From Agrobacterium vitis (GTDB lineage: Bacteria; Pseudomonadota; Alphaproteobacteria; Rhizobiales; Rhizobiaceae), in contig NZ_CP146242.1 in the NCBI RefSeq assembly GCF_037039395.1, forward strand, positions 682,001 to 746,000: a stretch of DNA of 64,000 bases, written 5' to 3'. Position numbers and translations under genes: made by a program. Under the pieces are notes generated by a model that was not told where the DNA came from, made no database searches, and saw only the letters and a list, made by a program, of their open reading frames with translations. Positions 18,152-26,967 of the stretch are shown one piece after another; position 1 is the stretch's first letter, and the number at the start of each line of letters is the position of its first letter.

Positions 18152-19954
18152 TCAAGCCAGTTGACGAAGCTCGCCGACATGCAGACCGCTGTCGCTATCC
18201 TTGGCGCTTTTCTTGACGCTGGCGATTTCCGACGACAGACGGCTGACATCGTCAACGACCAACCCCTGCGGCAATTCCAGAACGCCGATGGAGCAGCGCA
18301 TCAGCGGAAAATCGCGGTCGACACCATGACGGTCGGTGCCACGAATACGGCCCTCGGCACGGTCTTCCGGCGAATAGAGGGCAGCGACATCGCCGTGGAA
18401 ATCCGAGAGCAGCCGGTTGAGGATTTCCAGCACTTCTTCGCCGGTCCAGCCGATGAGACCGATGAAGAAATCGTCGCCGCCGACATGGCCGAGAAACACG
18501 CCATCGGCGAAGAAATACCGGTGCATCAGCGCGGCAAACAGCGAAATGGCGTGATCGCCCAGATGAAAACCGTAGTGATCGTTGAAGGGTTTGAAACTGT
18601 CGAAATCGCAATAGCAGAAATGGCGAAGGTCGTCGCTGTCGCGACCGCTGTCCTGCATGAAATCGCGAATGGCGCGATTGCCCGGCAGGCCAGTCAACGG
18701 ATTTTGCTCCTGGGCGGTCTTCAACTGCTTTTCATTGATAATGCGCACCAGCGAAGCCGCAGAAACCACGCCCGCATAGCGCAGGTTTTCGGTCAGAAGC
18801 ACACAATCGCTGCCCTCGGTATTAGAGAAGATCGCCATCAGCCGGTCGGCATCGGCATCGAGGCCAACGACCGGCGCGTGATCGACGAATTGCGAGATCG
18901 TCCGCTCATAAACCTTGTTCTTCAGAAGATCGCGGCCGAAGGGCTGATAGATATATTCCTTCAAATGCACTTCATGGATAATGCCGCGCGGCTCGCCATT
19001 GGCGTTCAGAACCGGAAAGAACGACTGGCGCGGATTGCGGCGAAACAGGTCGAACACGCTATCGACGCTGTCGTTTTCATAGACCGTCGGCAGGCGCTCG
19101 ATCTGCTTGCGGATCAGGATTTCGTCCAGCGACTGGCTGGAGCGCCGTGACTGGCCGATATCCTTCAGATGCCGATAGTAGGATTTCAACTCGGCCAGAT
19201 GGGTGGTGGGCCTCGCAATATACCAGCCCTGCACGAGATCCACCCCAAGCTCGCGACAGGCGATGAACTCGCCTTCCGTCTCGATACCCTCGGCAATCAC
19301 ACGCACGCCAAGCACATGGGCTGTCTGGACGATATTCTTCACCAGATGGCGTTTGCGCGAATGACCGTCCAGACCGGCGATGAAATGCCGGTCGATTTTC
19401 AGATAGTCGATCGGGAAATCGCAGAGCAGCTTCATCTCGGCATGGCCAACACCGAAATCGTCAATGGCAATCTTGAAGCCGGCGCTGCGCAGCCGCACCA
19501 TCAGGCCGGCAAATTCCGGCACTTCGGTATTGTTGAACCGCTCCGATAATTCAAAACACACAGACGACGGCGCAATCCCGGCGGCGCGCAGATGCGCCAA
19601 AAGCCCGTCAATGATCGCCTCTCCTTGCACAATCAACCGCACATCGAGATTGAGAAACAGAGTATAGGCGGCATGATGTGGCAGGCTGGCAAATTTGGCC
19701 AGCGCCCTGCTGGCCACCATCTGCTCCAGGGCCAGCAATTGCCCTGTTTCATGGGCTTGATCGAGAATGTCGAGCGGCGTCTCGAAACCGATCCGTTCCT
19801 GACCGCGCATCAGCGTTTCATAGCCGAAGACGGCCCCGGTCTGGACCTCGACAATCGGCTGCATGGCATTTTCCATTACGACTTTCGCCAGCGTCAGCAA
19901 TTGATCGCTGGCATAGCGGCGCAATACTCCGCGTTCCGTCGCAATCGCTACCAT
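18152..19954 (-). CDS. Cyclic-di-GMP enzyme with EAL - CBS pair - GGDEF order
   Basis: A 600-residue soluble protein. The EAL domain at about residues 25-265 keeps the catalytic set: YETLMR (EAL written ETL), FLNLD, ELSER, IDDFGVG, LKIDR, AEGIET and VQGWYIARP. Phosphodiesterase activity is therefore plausible. Residues about 290-420 form a CBS pair that may sense a nucleotide. The C-terminal GGDEF domain has HVGGDDFFIG, an acceptable active-site variant, but no clear RxxD inhibitory site before it. Which activity dominates cannot be told. The start at 19954 has CAGGGA upstream. No partner gene is adjacent. Confidence 0.85.
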   Translation of the reverse strand: MVAIATERGVLRRYASDQLLTLAKVVMENAMQPIVEVQTGAVFGYETLMRGQERIGFETPLDILDQAHETGQLLALEQMVASRALAKFASLPHHAAYTLFLNLDVRLIVQGEAIIDGLLAHLRAAGIAPSSVCFELSERFNNTEVPEFAGLMVRLRSAGFKIAIDDFGVGHAEMKLLCDFPIDYLKIDRHFIAGLDGHSRKRHLVKNIVQTAHVLGVRVIAEGIETEGEFIACRELGVDLVQGWYIARPTTHLAELKSYYRHLKDIGQSRRSSQSLDEILIRKQIERLPTVYENDSVDSVFDLFRRNPRQSFFPVLNANGEPRGIIHEVHLKEYIYQPFGRDLLKNKVYERTISQFVDHAPVVGLDADADRLMAIFSNTEGSDCVLLTENLRYAGVVSAASLVRIINEKQLKTAQEQNPLTGLPGNRAIRDFMQDSGRDSDDLRHFCYCDFDSFKPFNDHYGFHLGDHAISLFAALMHRYFFADGVFLGHVGGDDFFIGLIGWTGEEVLEILNRLLSDFHGDVAALYSPEDRAEGRIRGTDRHGVDRDFPLMRCSIGVLELPQGLVVDDVSRLSSEIASVKKSAKDSDSGLHVGELRQLA

Positions 19955-20139
19955 TGAAAATATCCCTGCGCCCAAATTGTTTAAGTTTACGGCACGGTGA
20001 CGGCAAAGCCTGAAGGAAATCTTTACCGGGGATGAAAGTTTTGTGACAGGTCCCCCGACTGGCTAGGCCGGGCCAAAGGTCGGCTCACGCTCTGCAATCG
20101 CCTGGACCTCGGACCGGCATCCCGCTCGGCTGATTTTTA

Positions 20140-20159
20140 TTGATTGATCAGTCAATCAA
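20140..20159. promoter_or_regulatory. BetI-type operator (choline-responsive)
   Basis: TTGATTGA-TCAG-TCAATCAA is a perfect 8-bp inverted repeat 33 nt before betI. It resembles the palindromic BetI site of E. coli and Sinorhizobium (ATTGATTG/CAATCAAT core). BetI bound here would repress betI-betC-gst-betB, with release by choline. This is inference from symmetry and position. Confidence 0.7.
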
Positions 20160-20192
20160 GAATAGATTGATGATCATCAGAAAGGATAGGCC

Positions 20193-20795
20193 ATGCCGAA
20201 ACTGGGAATGGAGCCGGTCAGACGAAAAGCCCTTGTCGATGCTGCCTTAAAAGCCATCGGCATGCATGGCTCGCTGGCGGTCACCATGTCTGAAATTGCC
20301 CGCACTGCCGGGGTTTCTCCTGCGTTGGCCCATCATTATTTCGGTTCCAAGCAGCAATTGCTGATCGAAACGATCCGCTCGCTGTTAAGGCAATTGCAAG
20401 CCGATGCCGCAAGCGCGCTGACTGCGGCAAACACGCCACGCCAGCGGATCAGCGCCGTGATCCGTGTCAGTTTCCAGGCCGACCAGTTTGCACCCGATAC
20501 CGTGGCAGCCTGGCTTGCCTTCTATTCCGAAGCGCAACGCTCGGAAGCAACCCGCCGCCTGTTGGTAATCTATGCCCGGCGGCTGCGCTCCAACCTGGTC
20601 GACGCCCTGATGACCCTGGCCAGCCGGTCTGATGCCGAGCGTATTGCCGAAGGCACGGCGGCGATGATTGACGGGCTTTACATTCGCCAAAGTCTGCGGG
20701 CAGCACCGCTGTCTATTGATGCCTCTGTCACACTGGTGGAGGACTATGTCAGCGGCCAGTTACATGCCATCAACCTTGGAGAGCCCAGACCGTGA
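20193..20795 (+). CDS. betI: HTH-type transcriptional repressor BetI
   Basis: This 200-residue TetR-family repressor controls glycine betaine synthesis from choline. The helix-turn-helix region is complete (MSEIARTAGVSPALAHHYFG, then KQQLLIETIRSLL), and the length is typical of BetI. It is the first gene of the bet operon, overlaps betC by 4 nt and lies just after a palindromic site it probably binds. Choline is the known inducer in the family. Confidence 0.93.
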   Translation: MPKLGMEPVRRKALVDAALKAIGMHGSLAVTMSEIARTAGVSPALAHHYFGSKQQLLIETIRSLLRQLQADAASALTAANTPRQRISAVIRVSFQADQFAPDTVAAWLAFYSEAQRSEATRRLLVIYARRLRSNLVDALMTLASRSDAERIAEGTAAMIDGLYIRQSLRAAPLSIDASVTLVEDYVSGQLHAINLGEPRP

Positions 20796-22309
20796 CCAGA
20801 GCCAATATTCTCATCATCATGGTCGATCAGCTCAACGGCACGCTGTTTCCCAATGGCCCGGCGGACTGGCTGCATGCGCCGCACCTGAAAGCGCTCGCCG
20901 CCCGCTCTGCCCGTTTCCAGAACAATTACACATCCTCGCCACTCTGCGCCCCGGCCCGCGCCTCCTTCATGGCGGGGCAATTGCCCAGCCGTACGCAGGT
21001 CTATGACAATGCGGCGGAATATGTGTCGTCCATCCCCACCTATGCCCACCATCTGCGCCGCGCGGGCTATTACACCGCCCTATCGGGCAAGATGCATTTC
21101 GTGGGGCCGGATCAATTGCATGGCTTTGAAGAACGGCTGACAACCGACATCTACCCCGCCGATTTCGGCTGGACGCCGGATTATCGCAAACCCGGCGAGC
21201 GGATTGACTGGTGGTATCACAACCTCGGTTCGGTGACGGGCGCTGGCGTGGCCGAAATTACCAACCAGATGGAATATGATGATGAAGTGGCGTTTCTGGC
21301 CAATCAGAAGCTTTATCATCTGAGCCGTGAGAATGATGATGCGGAGCGTCGTCCTTGGTCCCTCACCGTGTCCTTCACCCATCCGCATGACCCTTACGTG
21401 GCCCGCAAAAAATACTGGGATCTCTATGAGGGCAGCAATCATCTTCTGCCCGAAGTCGGCGCGCTTGATAATCAGGACCCGCATTCCAAGCGGCTGATCC
21501 ATGCCTGTGACTATGACAATTTCGACGTCACGGAAGAAGACATCCGCCGCTCGCGCCGCGCCTATTTCGCCAATATCTCCTATATCGATGATAAGGTTGG
21601 CGAGTTGCTGGATACGCTGACCCGCACAAGGATGCTGGACAACACCACCATCCTGTTCTGCTCAGACCACGGCGATATGCTGGGCGAGCGCGGGTTGTGG
21701 TTCAAGATGAATTTCTTTGAAGGCTCTGCCCGTGTGCCGCTGATGGTGGCAGGTCCCGGCATTGCCCCCGGTCTGCATCAGGCTCCAACCTCCAATCTGG
21801 ATGTGACGCCGACCCTCTGTGATCTAGCCGGAATTTCCATGGATGAGATCATGCCCTGGACCGATGGCATGAGCCTGAAAGGCATGATCGGTGGCGAGGC
21901 CCGCACCGCGCCTGTGCTGATGGAATATGCCGCCGAAGGCTCCTATGCGCCCATGGTGTGCATCCGCGAGGGCCAATGGAAATATGTGCATTGTGTGCTC
22001 GATCCAGACCAATTGTTTGACCTTGAGCGCGATCCGCAAGAGCTGACCAATCTGGCCGCTGATCCCGCTTATGCCGATGTTCTGGCCGATTTCACAGCTA
22101 AGCGCAAAGCCCGCTGGGACATGGCCCGCTTTGATGCAAGCGTGCGCGAAAGCCAGGCCCGTCGCTGGGTGGTCTATGAGGCGCTGCGCAACGGTGCCTA
22201 TTACCCATGGGATCACCAGCCGCTGCAAAAGGCATCCGAGCGCTATATGCGCAATCATATGGACTTGAATGTGCTGGAAGAAAGCAAACGCTATCCGAGG
22301 GGAGAGTGA
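20792..22309 (+). CDS. betC: Choline-sulfatase
   Basis: This 505-residue sulfatase hydrolyses choline-O-sulfate (and phosphocholine weakly) to choline. The sulfatase signature SPLCAPARASFMAGQ has the Cys that is oxidised to formylglycine. Metal ligands are visible in IMVDQLNG near the N-terminus and SDHGDMLGE in the middle. The length and C-terminus match the rhizobial enzyme. It overlaps betI by 4 nt. The operon lets the cell use choline-O-sulfate as an osmoprotectant precursor and as a sulfur, carbon and nitrogen source. Confidence 0.95.
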   Translation: MTRANILIIMVDQLNGTLFPNGPADWLHAPHLKALAARSARFQNNYTSSPLCAPARASFMAGQLPSRTQVYDNAAEYVSSIPTYAHHLRRAGYYTALSGKMHFVGPDQLHGFEERLTTDIYPADFGWTPDYRKPGERIDWWYHNLGSVTGAGVAEITNQMEYDDEVAFLANQKLYHLSRENDDAERRPWSLTVSFTHPHDPYVARKKYWDLYEGSNHLLPEVGALDNQDPHSKRLIHACDYDNFDVTEEDIRRSRRAYFANISYIDDKVGELLDTLTRTRMLDNTTILFCSDHGDMLGERGLWFKMNFFEGSARVPLMVAGPGIAPGLHQAPTSNLDVTPTLCDLAGISMDEIMPWTDGMSLKGMIGGEARTAPVLMEYAAEGSYAPMVCIREGQWKYVHCVLDPDQLFDLERDPQELTNLAADPAYADVLADFTAKRKARWDMARFDASVRESQARRWVVYEALRNGAYYPWDHQPLQKASERYMRNHMDLNVLEESKRYPRGE

Positions 22310-22311
22310 CA

Positions 22312-22953
22312 ATGCTGACCATCTGGGGCCGAAAATCCTCCTCAAACGTGCAAGCGCTGATGTGGTGCGTTGGCGAACTTGGTCTCGACTATGTTCGCCA
22401 TGATGTTGGCCATCGCTATGGTGGCAATGACACGCCCGAATTTCTGGCGATGAACCCGAATGGCACCGTGCCAGTTCTTCAAGATGGCGATGGCGAGCCT
22501 CTGTTTGAGACAGGGGCTATCCTTCGCTACCTCGCCAGCCGCTATGCATCGTCGCCATTCTGGCCAAATGATCTGGCGGGTCGCACCCGTGTGGATATGT
22601 GGGCTGAATGGTCCAAAGTGAATATTGCGCAAGAGTTTACTGCGCCGATTTTCTGGCGTGTGGTGCGCACTGCGCCGAAAGATCATGATCCCGCCGCCAT
22701 TGCAAAAGCCATGGGCGTGCTGGGCGCAAAGCTGGATATTGCCGAACAGCGGCTGGCAAACCACACCTATCTGGTGGGCGATGAACTGACCTTGGCTGAC
22801 ATTCAATTCGGCCATGTGCTGTTTCGCTATTTCGATATCGACATCACCCGGCCAGAGCGCCCCGCCCTTCACCGCTATTATCAAAACCTGACCACGCGCC
22901 CCGCGTTTCGCGAGCATGTGATGGTGTCTTACGAAGAATTGCGAGTTTTATGA
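22312..22953 (+). CDS. Glutathione S-transferase inserted in the bet operon
   Basis: This 213-residue GST has the thioredoxin-like N-terminal domain ([18 protein letters not shown], with Ser in the catalytic area; GTVPVLQDG cis-Pro loop; [12 protein letters not shown] binding the gamma-glutamyl group). An all-helical C-terminal domain follows, with the [16 protein letters not shown] motif. It starts 2 nt after betC and overlaps betB by 4 nt, so it is fully integrated in the operon. In the well-known Sinorhizobium arrangement betC is followed directly by betB. Its role with choline metabolism is unknown; detoxifying an aldehyde or oxidant is a guess. Confidence 0.9.
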   Translation: MLTIWGRKSSSNVQALMWCVGELGLDYVRHDVGHRYGGNDTPEFLAMNPNGTVPVLQDGDGEPLFETGAILRYLASRYASSPFWPNDLAGRTRVDMWAEWSKVNIAQEFTAPIFWRVVRTAPKDHDPAAIAKAMGVLGAKLDIAEQRLANHTYLVGDELTLADIQFGHVLFRYFDIDITRPERPALHRYYQNLTTRPAFREHVMVSYEELRVL

Positions 22954-24416
22954 TGAAAGCCCAACCCAAAGCCTCTCACTTCATTGATGGCGAATACGTT
23001 GAAGACACCGCCGGTACTGTGATTGACAGCACCTACCCCGCCACTGGCGAGGTGATTGCAAGGCTGCATGCGGCCACACCTGCGATTGTGGAACGGGCCA
23101 TTGCTTCCGCCAAGCGGGCGCAGAAGGAATGGGCAGCCCTTAGCCCCACTGCCCGTGGCCGGGTGCTGAAAAAAGCAGCCGAAATCATGCGCGAGCGCAA
23201 CCGCGAACTGTCGGAGCTGGAAACGCTGGACACTGGCAAGCCTATACAAGAAACCATCGTGGCCGACCCAACATCGGGCGCGGATAGTTTTGAGTTTTTC
23301 GGTGGTATCGCCGCGGTAGGACTCAACGGCAGCCATATTCCGCTGGGCAATGATTTTGCCTATACCAAACGGGTTCCCCTTGGCGTCTGTGTCGGTATTG
23401 GTGCGTGGAACTATCCGCAGCAGATCGCCTGCTGGAAATCGGCACCGGCCTTGGCCGCTGGCAATGCCATGGTGTTCAAGCCATCGGAAATGACCCCGCT
23501 GGGGGCGTTGAAGATTGCCGAGATTTTGATGGAGGCGGGTGCTCCGAAGGGGGTGTTCAACGTCATTCAGGGGGATCGCGACACCGGGCCTTTGCTGGTC
23601 AACCATCCTGATGTGGCAAAAGTCTCGTTGACTGGCTCAGTGCCAACAGGGCGGAAAGTTGCGGCAGCAGCAGCTGGCCACTTGAAGCATGTCACCATGG
23701 AACTGGGCGGCAAATCGCCTCTGATCGTGTTTGATGATGCTGATGTGGACAGCGCCATTTCCGGGGCGATGCTGGCGAATTTTTACTCCGCGGGACAGGT
23801 CTGCTCCAACGGCACGCGGGTGTTTGTTCACACGGCGATCAAGCAGGTCTTCCTTGAGCGGTTGAAAGTCCGCACGGAAGCAATTGTGATTGGTGATCCG
23901 CAAGATGAGGCCACCCAGATGGGACCTTTGGTGTCGATGGCGCAGCGGGAAAAAGTGCTGTCCTATATCGACAAGGGCAAGGCCGAGGGCGCGACGCTGA
24001 TCACCGGCGGCGGCATTCCCAACAGCGCATCCGGCACTGGTGCCTTCATTCAGCCCACGGTGTTTGCCGATGTGACGGATAGCATGACCATCGCCCGCGA
24101 AGAGATTTTTGGCCCTGTCATGTGCGTGCTGGATTTTGATGACGAGACTGACGTGATTGCGCGCGCCAATGCCTCGGAATTTGGCCTCGCTGGCGGTGTG
24201 TTTACCACTGACATCACCCGCGCCCACCGCGTGGTGGATCAACTGGAAGCCGGAACGCTGTGGATCAACACCTATAACCTCTGCCCGGTGGAAATGCCGT
24301 TTGGTGGCTCCAAGCAATCAGGCTTTGGCCGCGAAAACTCGCTGGCGGCGCTGGAGCATTATTCGGAGGTGAAGACGGTTTATGTGGGCATGGGGAAGTG
24401 TGAAGCGCCGTATTGA
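22950..24416 (+). CDS. betB: Betaine aldehyde dehydrogenase
   Basis: This 488-residue NAD(P)-dependent dehydrogenase oxidises betaine aldehyde to glycine betaine. The catalytic Glu is in [15 protein letters not shown], and the catalytic Cys in [15 protein letters not shown]. The N-terminal region ([16 protein letters not shown]) and the [14 protein letters not shown]-terminus are typical of BetB. It overlaps the GST gene by 4 nt. It is separated from betA by 249 nt containing a rhizobial repeat, so betA may be transcribed partly on its own. Confidence 0.95.
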   Translation: MMKAQPKASHFIDGEYVEDTAGTVIDSTYPATGEVIARLHAATPAIVERAIASAKRAQKEWAALSPTARGRVLKKAAEIMRERNRELSELETLDTGKPIQETIVADPTSGADSFEFFGGIAAVGLNGSHIPLGNDFAYTKRVPLGVCVGIGAWNYPQQIACWKSAPALAAGNAMVFKPSEMTPLGALKIAEILMEAGAPKGVFNVIQGDRDTGPLLVNHPDVAKVSLTGSVPTGRKVAAAAAGHLKHVTMELGGKSPLIVFDDADVDSAISGAMLANFYSAGQVCSNGTRVFVHTAIKQVFLERLKVRTEAIVIGDPQDEATQMGPLVSMAQREKVLSYIDKGKAEGATLITGGGIPNSASGTGAFIQPTVFADVTDSMTIAREEIFGPVMCVLDFDDETDVIARANASEFGLAGGVFTTDITRAHRVVDQLEAGTLWINTYNLCPVEMPFGGSKQSGFGRENSLAALEHYSEVKTVYVGMGKCEAPY

Positions 24417-24469
24417 GCTTTGGGGTCAAGGCTCCTTTCGCAGATCACGGCGCTTTTAAATTCGGGCTT

Positions 24470-24615
24470 CGCACCCCCTCATCCGGCTGCCGCCACCTTC
24501 TCCCCGCTGGGGAGAAGAGGGAAAGAACCGCAGCGCTTCAGGTCTCCTCTCCCCCATTGTCTATAAAAGATGCGGAGAGGTCTGCCGAGCGTAGCGGAGG
24601 CAGGGTGAGCGGGAG
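24470..24615. repeat. RIME-like rhizobial intergenic repeat
   Basis: The betB-betA gap holds the sequence style of rhizobial intergenic mosaic elements. CCCCCTCATCCGGCTGCCG opens it, a CTTCTCCCC-GCT-GGGGAGAAG hairpin lies at 24497-24517, and a GTCTGCCGAGCGTAGCGGAG segment follows. It is non-coding and can form a stem in the bet mRNA. Similar elements are known in many copies in rhizobia and agrobacteria; copy number cannot be judged from this window. Confidence 0.65.
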
Positions 24616-24665
24616 CTCCGGGTTCTGACCTACAACTTTAGTCCCCAAATCTAAGGGCTGGCAAC

Positions 24666-26318
24666 ATGCATCAGGCAGATTTCGTCATCATCGGTTCCGG
24701 CTCGGCAGGCGCGGCCATGGCTTACCGCCTGTCGGAGGATGGCAAGCATACGGTGATCGTGCTGGAATTCGGCGGATCAGACATTGGCCCCTTTGTGCAA
24801 ATGCCTGCCGCCCTTGCTTTTCCGATGAATATGGATCGCTACAATTGGGGGTATGTGACCGAGCCAGAGCCGCATCTGAACAATCGCCGGATGATTGCGC
24901 CGCGCGGCAAGGTGGTGGGTGGCTCATCCTCTATCAACGGGATGGTCTATGTGCGCGGCCATGCGGAAGATTTTAACCGCTGGGATGAGTTGGGAGCTAC
25001 TGGTTGGTCCTATGCCGATGTGCTGCCTTACTTCAAGCGCATGGAGCATTCTCATGGCGGTGAAGAGGGCTGGCGCGGCACCGATGGTCCCCTGCATGTA
25101 CGCCGGGGCGAGGTGAAAAACCCGCTGTATCAGGCCTTTATTGAAGCGGGTCGGCAGGCCGAATTCCCCGTCACCGAGGATTACAATGGCCGCCAACAGG
25201 AAGGCTTTGGCCTGATGGAACAGACCAGCTGGCAAGGCCGCCGCTGGTCCACCGCCAATGCCTATCTGAAACCCGCGCTGAAGCGTGACAATTGTCGCCT
25301 AATACGCTGCTTTGCCCGCAAGATCGTGCTGGAAGGCCGCCGCGCCGTGGGCGTCGAAGTCGAGATTGGTGGCAAGATCGAGGTAATCCGCGCCAACCGC
25401 GAGGTGATTGTTGCCGCATCCGCCTTCAACTCACCGAAAATTCTGCTGCTCTCCGGCATTGGCCCGGCGGCGCATTTACGCGAGATGGGCATTGAAGTGG
25501 TTGCGGATCGGCCCGGCGTTGGCCAGAACCTGCAAGACCATCTGGAATATTACCACCAGTTCAAATCGAAATTGCCGATCACCCTGCATTCCAAAAACAA
25601 CTGGTTCTGGAAGGGCGTGGTGGGGGCACAATGGTTGTTCTTCAAACAAGGCCTTGGCACCTCCAACCAGTTTGAAGCGGCAGCGTTTATCCGCTCAAGC
25701 GCGGGCGTGAAATGGCCAGACCTGCAATATCACTTCCTGCCGATTGCCGTGTCTTACGATGGCAAATCCTCGGCGGAAGGTCATGGTTTTCAAGCCCATG
25801 TCGGCTATAACATGTCGAAATCGCGTGGCTCTGTCACCTTGCGCTCACCCGATGTCAAAGACGCCCCCGTATTGCGCTTCAACTACATGAGCGACCCGGA
25901 CGACTGGATGAAATTCCGCCACGCCGTGCGGATCACCCGCGAGATTTTTGCGCAAAAAGCCTTTGATCCCTATCGGGAATCCGAAATCGCACCGGGATCG
26001 AAAGTGCAAACCAACGACGAAATCGACGCCTTCCTGCGCGAACATCTGGAAGGGGCCTACCACCCCTGCGGCACCGCCAAAATGGGGCGCATAGATGATC
26101 CGATGGCGGTTGTCGATCCGACCTGCAAGGTGATTGGCGTCGAAGGCCTGCGGGTGGCGGATTCATCGATCTTCCCGCATGTCACCTATGGCAATCTCAA
26201 TGGCCCCTCGATCATGACCGGCGAAAAGGCATCCGATCATATTCTGGGCCGTGATCCCCTACCCCGCAGCAATCAGGAACCGTGGGTTAATCCGAATTGG
26301 GAGTTAAGTGATCGGTAA
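24666..26318 (+). CDS. betA: Choline dehydrogenase
   Basis: This 550-residue GMC-family FAD enzyme oxidises choline to betaine aldehyde, membrane-associated and feeding electrons to the respiratory chain. The FAD-binding start is [22 protein letters not shown] signatures are [19 protein letters not shown] and [16 protein letters not shown]. The C-terminal active-site region [13 protein letters not shown] supplies the catalytic His. The length is typical. It is the last bet gene and faces a VapC-type toxin gene with a 4-nt gap. Confidence 0.95.
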   Translation: MHQADFVIIGSGSAGAAMAYRLSEDGKHTVIVLEFGGSDIGPFVQMPAALAFPMNMDRYNWGYVTEPEPHLNNRRMIAPRGKVVGGSSSINGMVYVRGHAEDFNRWDELGATGWSYADVLPYFKRMEHSHGGEEGWRGTDGPLHVRRGEVKNPLYQAFIEAGRQAEFPVTEDYNGRQQEGFGLMEQTSWQGRRWSTANAYLKPALKRDNCRLIRCFARKIVLEGRRAVGVEVEIGGKIEVIRANREVIVAASAFNSPKILLLSGIGPAAHLREMGIEVVADRPGVGQNLQDHLEYYHQFKSKLPITLHSKNNWFWKGVVGAQWLFFKQGLGTSNQFEAAAFIRSSAGVKWPDLQYHFLPIAVSYDGKSSAEGHGFQAHVGYNMSKSRGSVTLRSPDVKDAPVLRFNYMSDPDDWMKFRHAVRITREIFAQKAFDPYRESEIAPGSKVQTNDEIDAFLREHLEGAYHPCGTAKMGRIDDPMAVVDPTCKVIGVEGLRVADSSIFPHVTYGNLNGPSIMTGEKASDHILGRDPLPRSNQEPWVNPNWELSDR

Positions 26319-26322
26319 GACA

Positions 26323-26688
26323 TCACAGCCGATAGGGAATGCGGATGCCGGGATGGTTGCCCGGCAAATCCTTGGTATCGCGGGTTACCAGCACCATGTC
26401 ATGGGCCAGAGCACTTGCCCAGACAATCGCGTCAGGCAGTTTCAGCCGATGCGCACGCCTCAAAGCAACTGCACGCTGGGCCACGGCCTGATCGATGGCG
26501 ATGCAGCGAAAACTGCGCAGAAAGGCAGCGGTTGCCTGCCCATTCTCATCGGATGCACCAACCATGACCTCCATCCAGGTCACCATGCTGATCGCCTTTT
26601 CCTCATAAAGCGAAAGCTCCTGCCTGGCCGGTTCCTTGCCATTCAGGAAATCGATCAGAATATTGGTATCGAACAGTGCTTTTACCAT
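26323..26688 (-). CDS. VapC-type PIN-domain toxin
   Basis: This 121-residue PIN-domain ribonuclease has the acidic metal-binding residues of VapC: ALFDTNILIDFLNG (first Asp), TWMEVMVG (Glu), LKLPDAIVWASALA (Asp) and LVTRDTKDL (final Asp). Active VapC toxins cut tRNA or rRNA and stop translation. The start at 26688 overlaps the antitoxin end by 7 nt, the usual coupled arrangement. All catalytic acids are intact, although its antitoxin frame appears damaged. It could also have been re-paired with a distant antitoxin. Confidence 0.85.
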   Translation of the reverse strand: MVKALFDTNILIDFLNGKEPARQELSLYEEKAISMVTWMEVMVGASDENGQATAAFLRSFRCIAIDQAVAQRAVALRRAHRLKLPDAIVWASALAHDMVLVTRDTKDLPGNHPGIRIPYRL

Positions 26689-26895
26689 TCGTCGCGCAGG
26701 CCCTGCTGATAGGCAAGGCCATCCGGCTGGTTTTTCCAGAGACCAAAGCCGTGATCCAGATCGGGCTGCTGCCGTTCTTCCAGCAAAGATGCCACGGCTT
26801 GGCGGATCAACGCTGCCCGGGAAATTTTTTCCTGGCGGGCAATCCGGTCCAGCTCCCACAACGGCATCGTCATCAAGGTCGATCAATGTTCTCAT
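26682..26895 (-). pseudogene. Ribbon-helix-helix antitoxin with N-terminal frameshift
   Basis: Two frames together make a normal CopG/RHH antitoxin. MRTLIDLDDD, the DNA-binding beta-strand, lies in one frame from 26895. It is followed one frame over by LDRIARQEKISRAALIRQAVA and a C-terminus (GLWKNQPDGLAYQQGLRDEW, shown in part) typical of VapC partners. Continuous reading needs a 1-nt change near the GATGACGATG run at about 26864-26872. As written, translation could start only at internal ATGs (26873 or 26867), giving a protein without the DNA-binding strand. It may be a true mutation, a sequencing error or a case of slippage. Confidence 0.6.
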
Positions 26896-26903
26896 CACAC
26901 ACC

Positions 26904-26925
26904 TATCATATATCGCTATATGATA
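26904..26925. promoter_or_regulatory. Palindromic operator/promoter of the VapBC-type module
   Basis: TATCATATA-TCGC-TATATGATA is a perfect 9-bp inverted repeat 9 nt before the antitoxin ATG, and it contains promoter-like TATAAT-type sequence. Antitoxin-toxin complexes autorepress at such sites. If the antitoxin has lost its beta-strand, this operator should be unoccupied. Confidence 0.65.
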
Positions 26926-26967
26926 TATACCGACCCATGGTTATGATCAAGCCGGCGCGAGACACCG

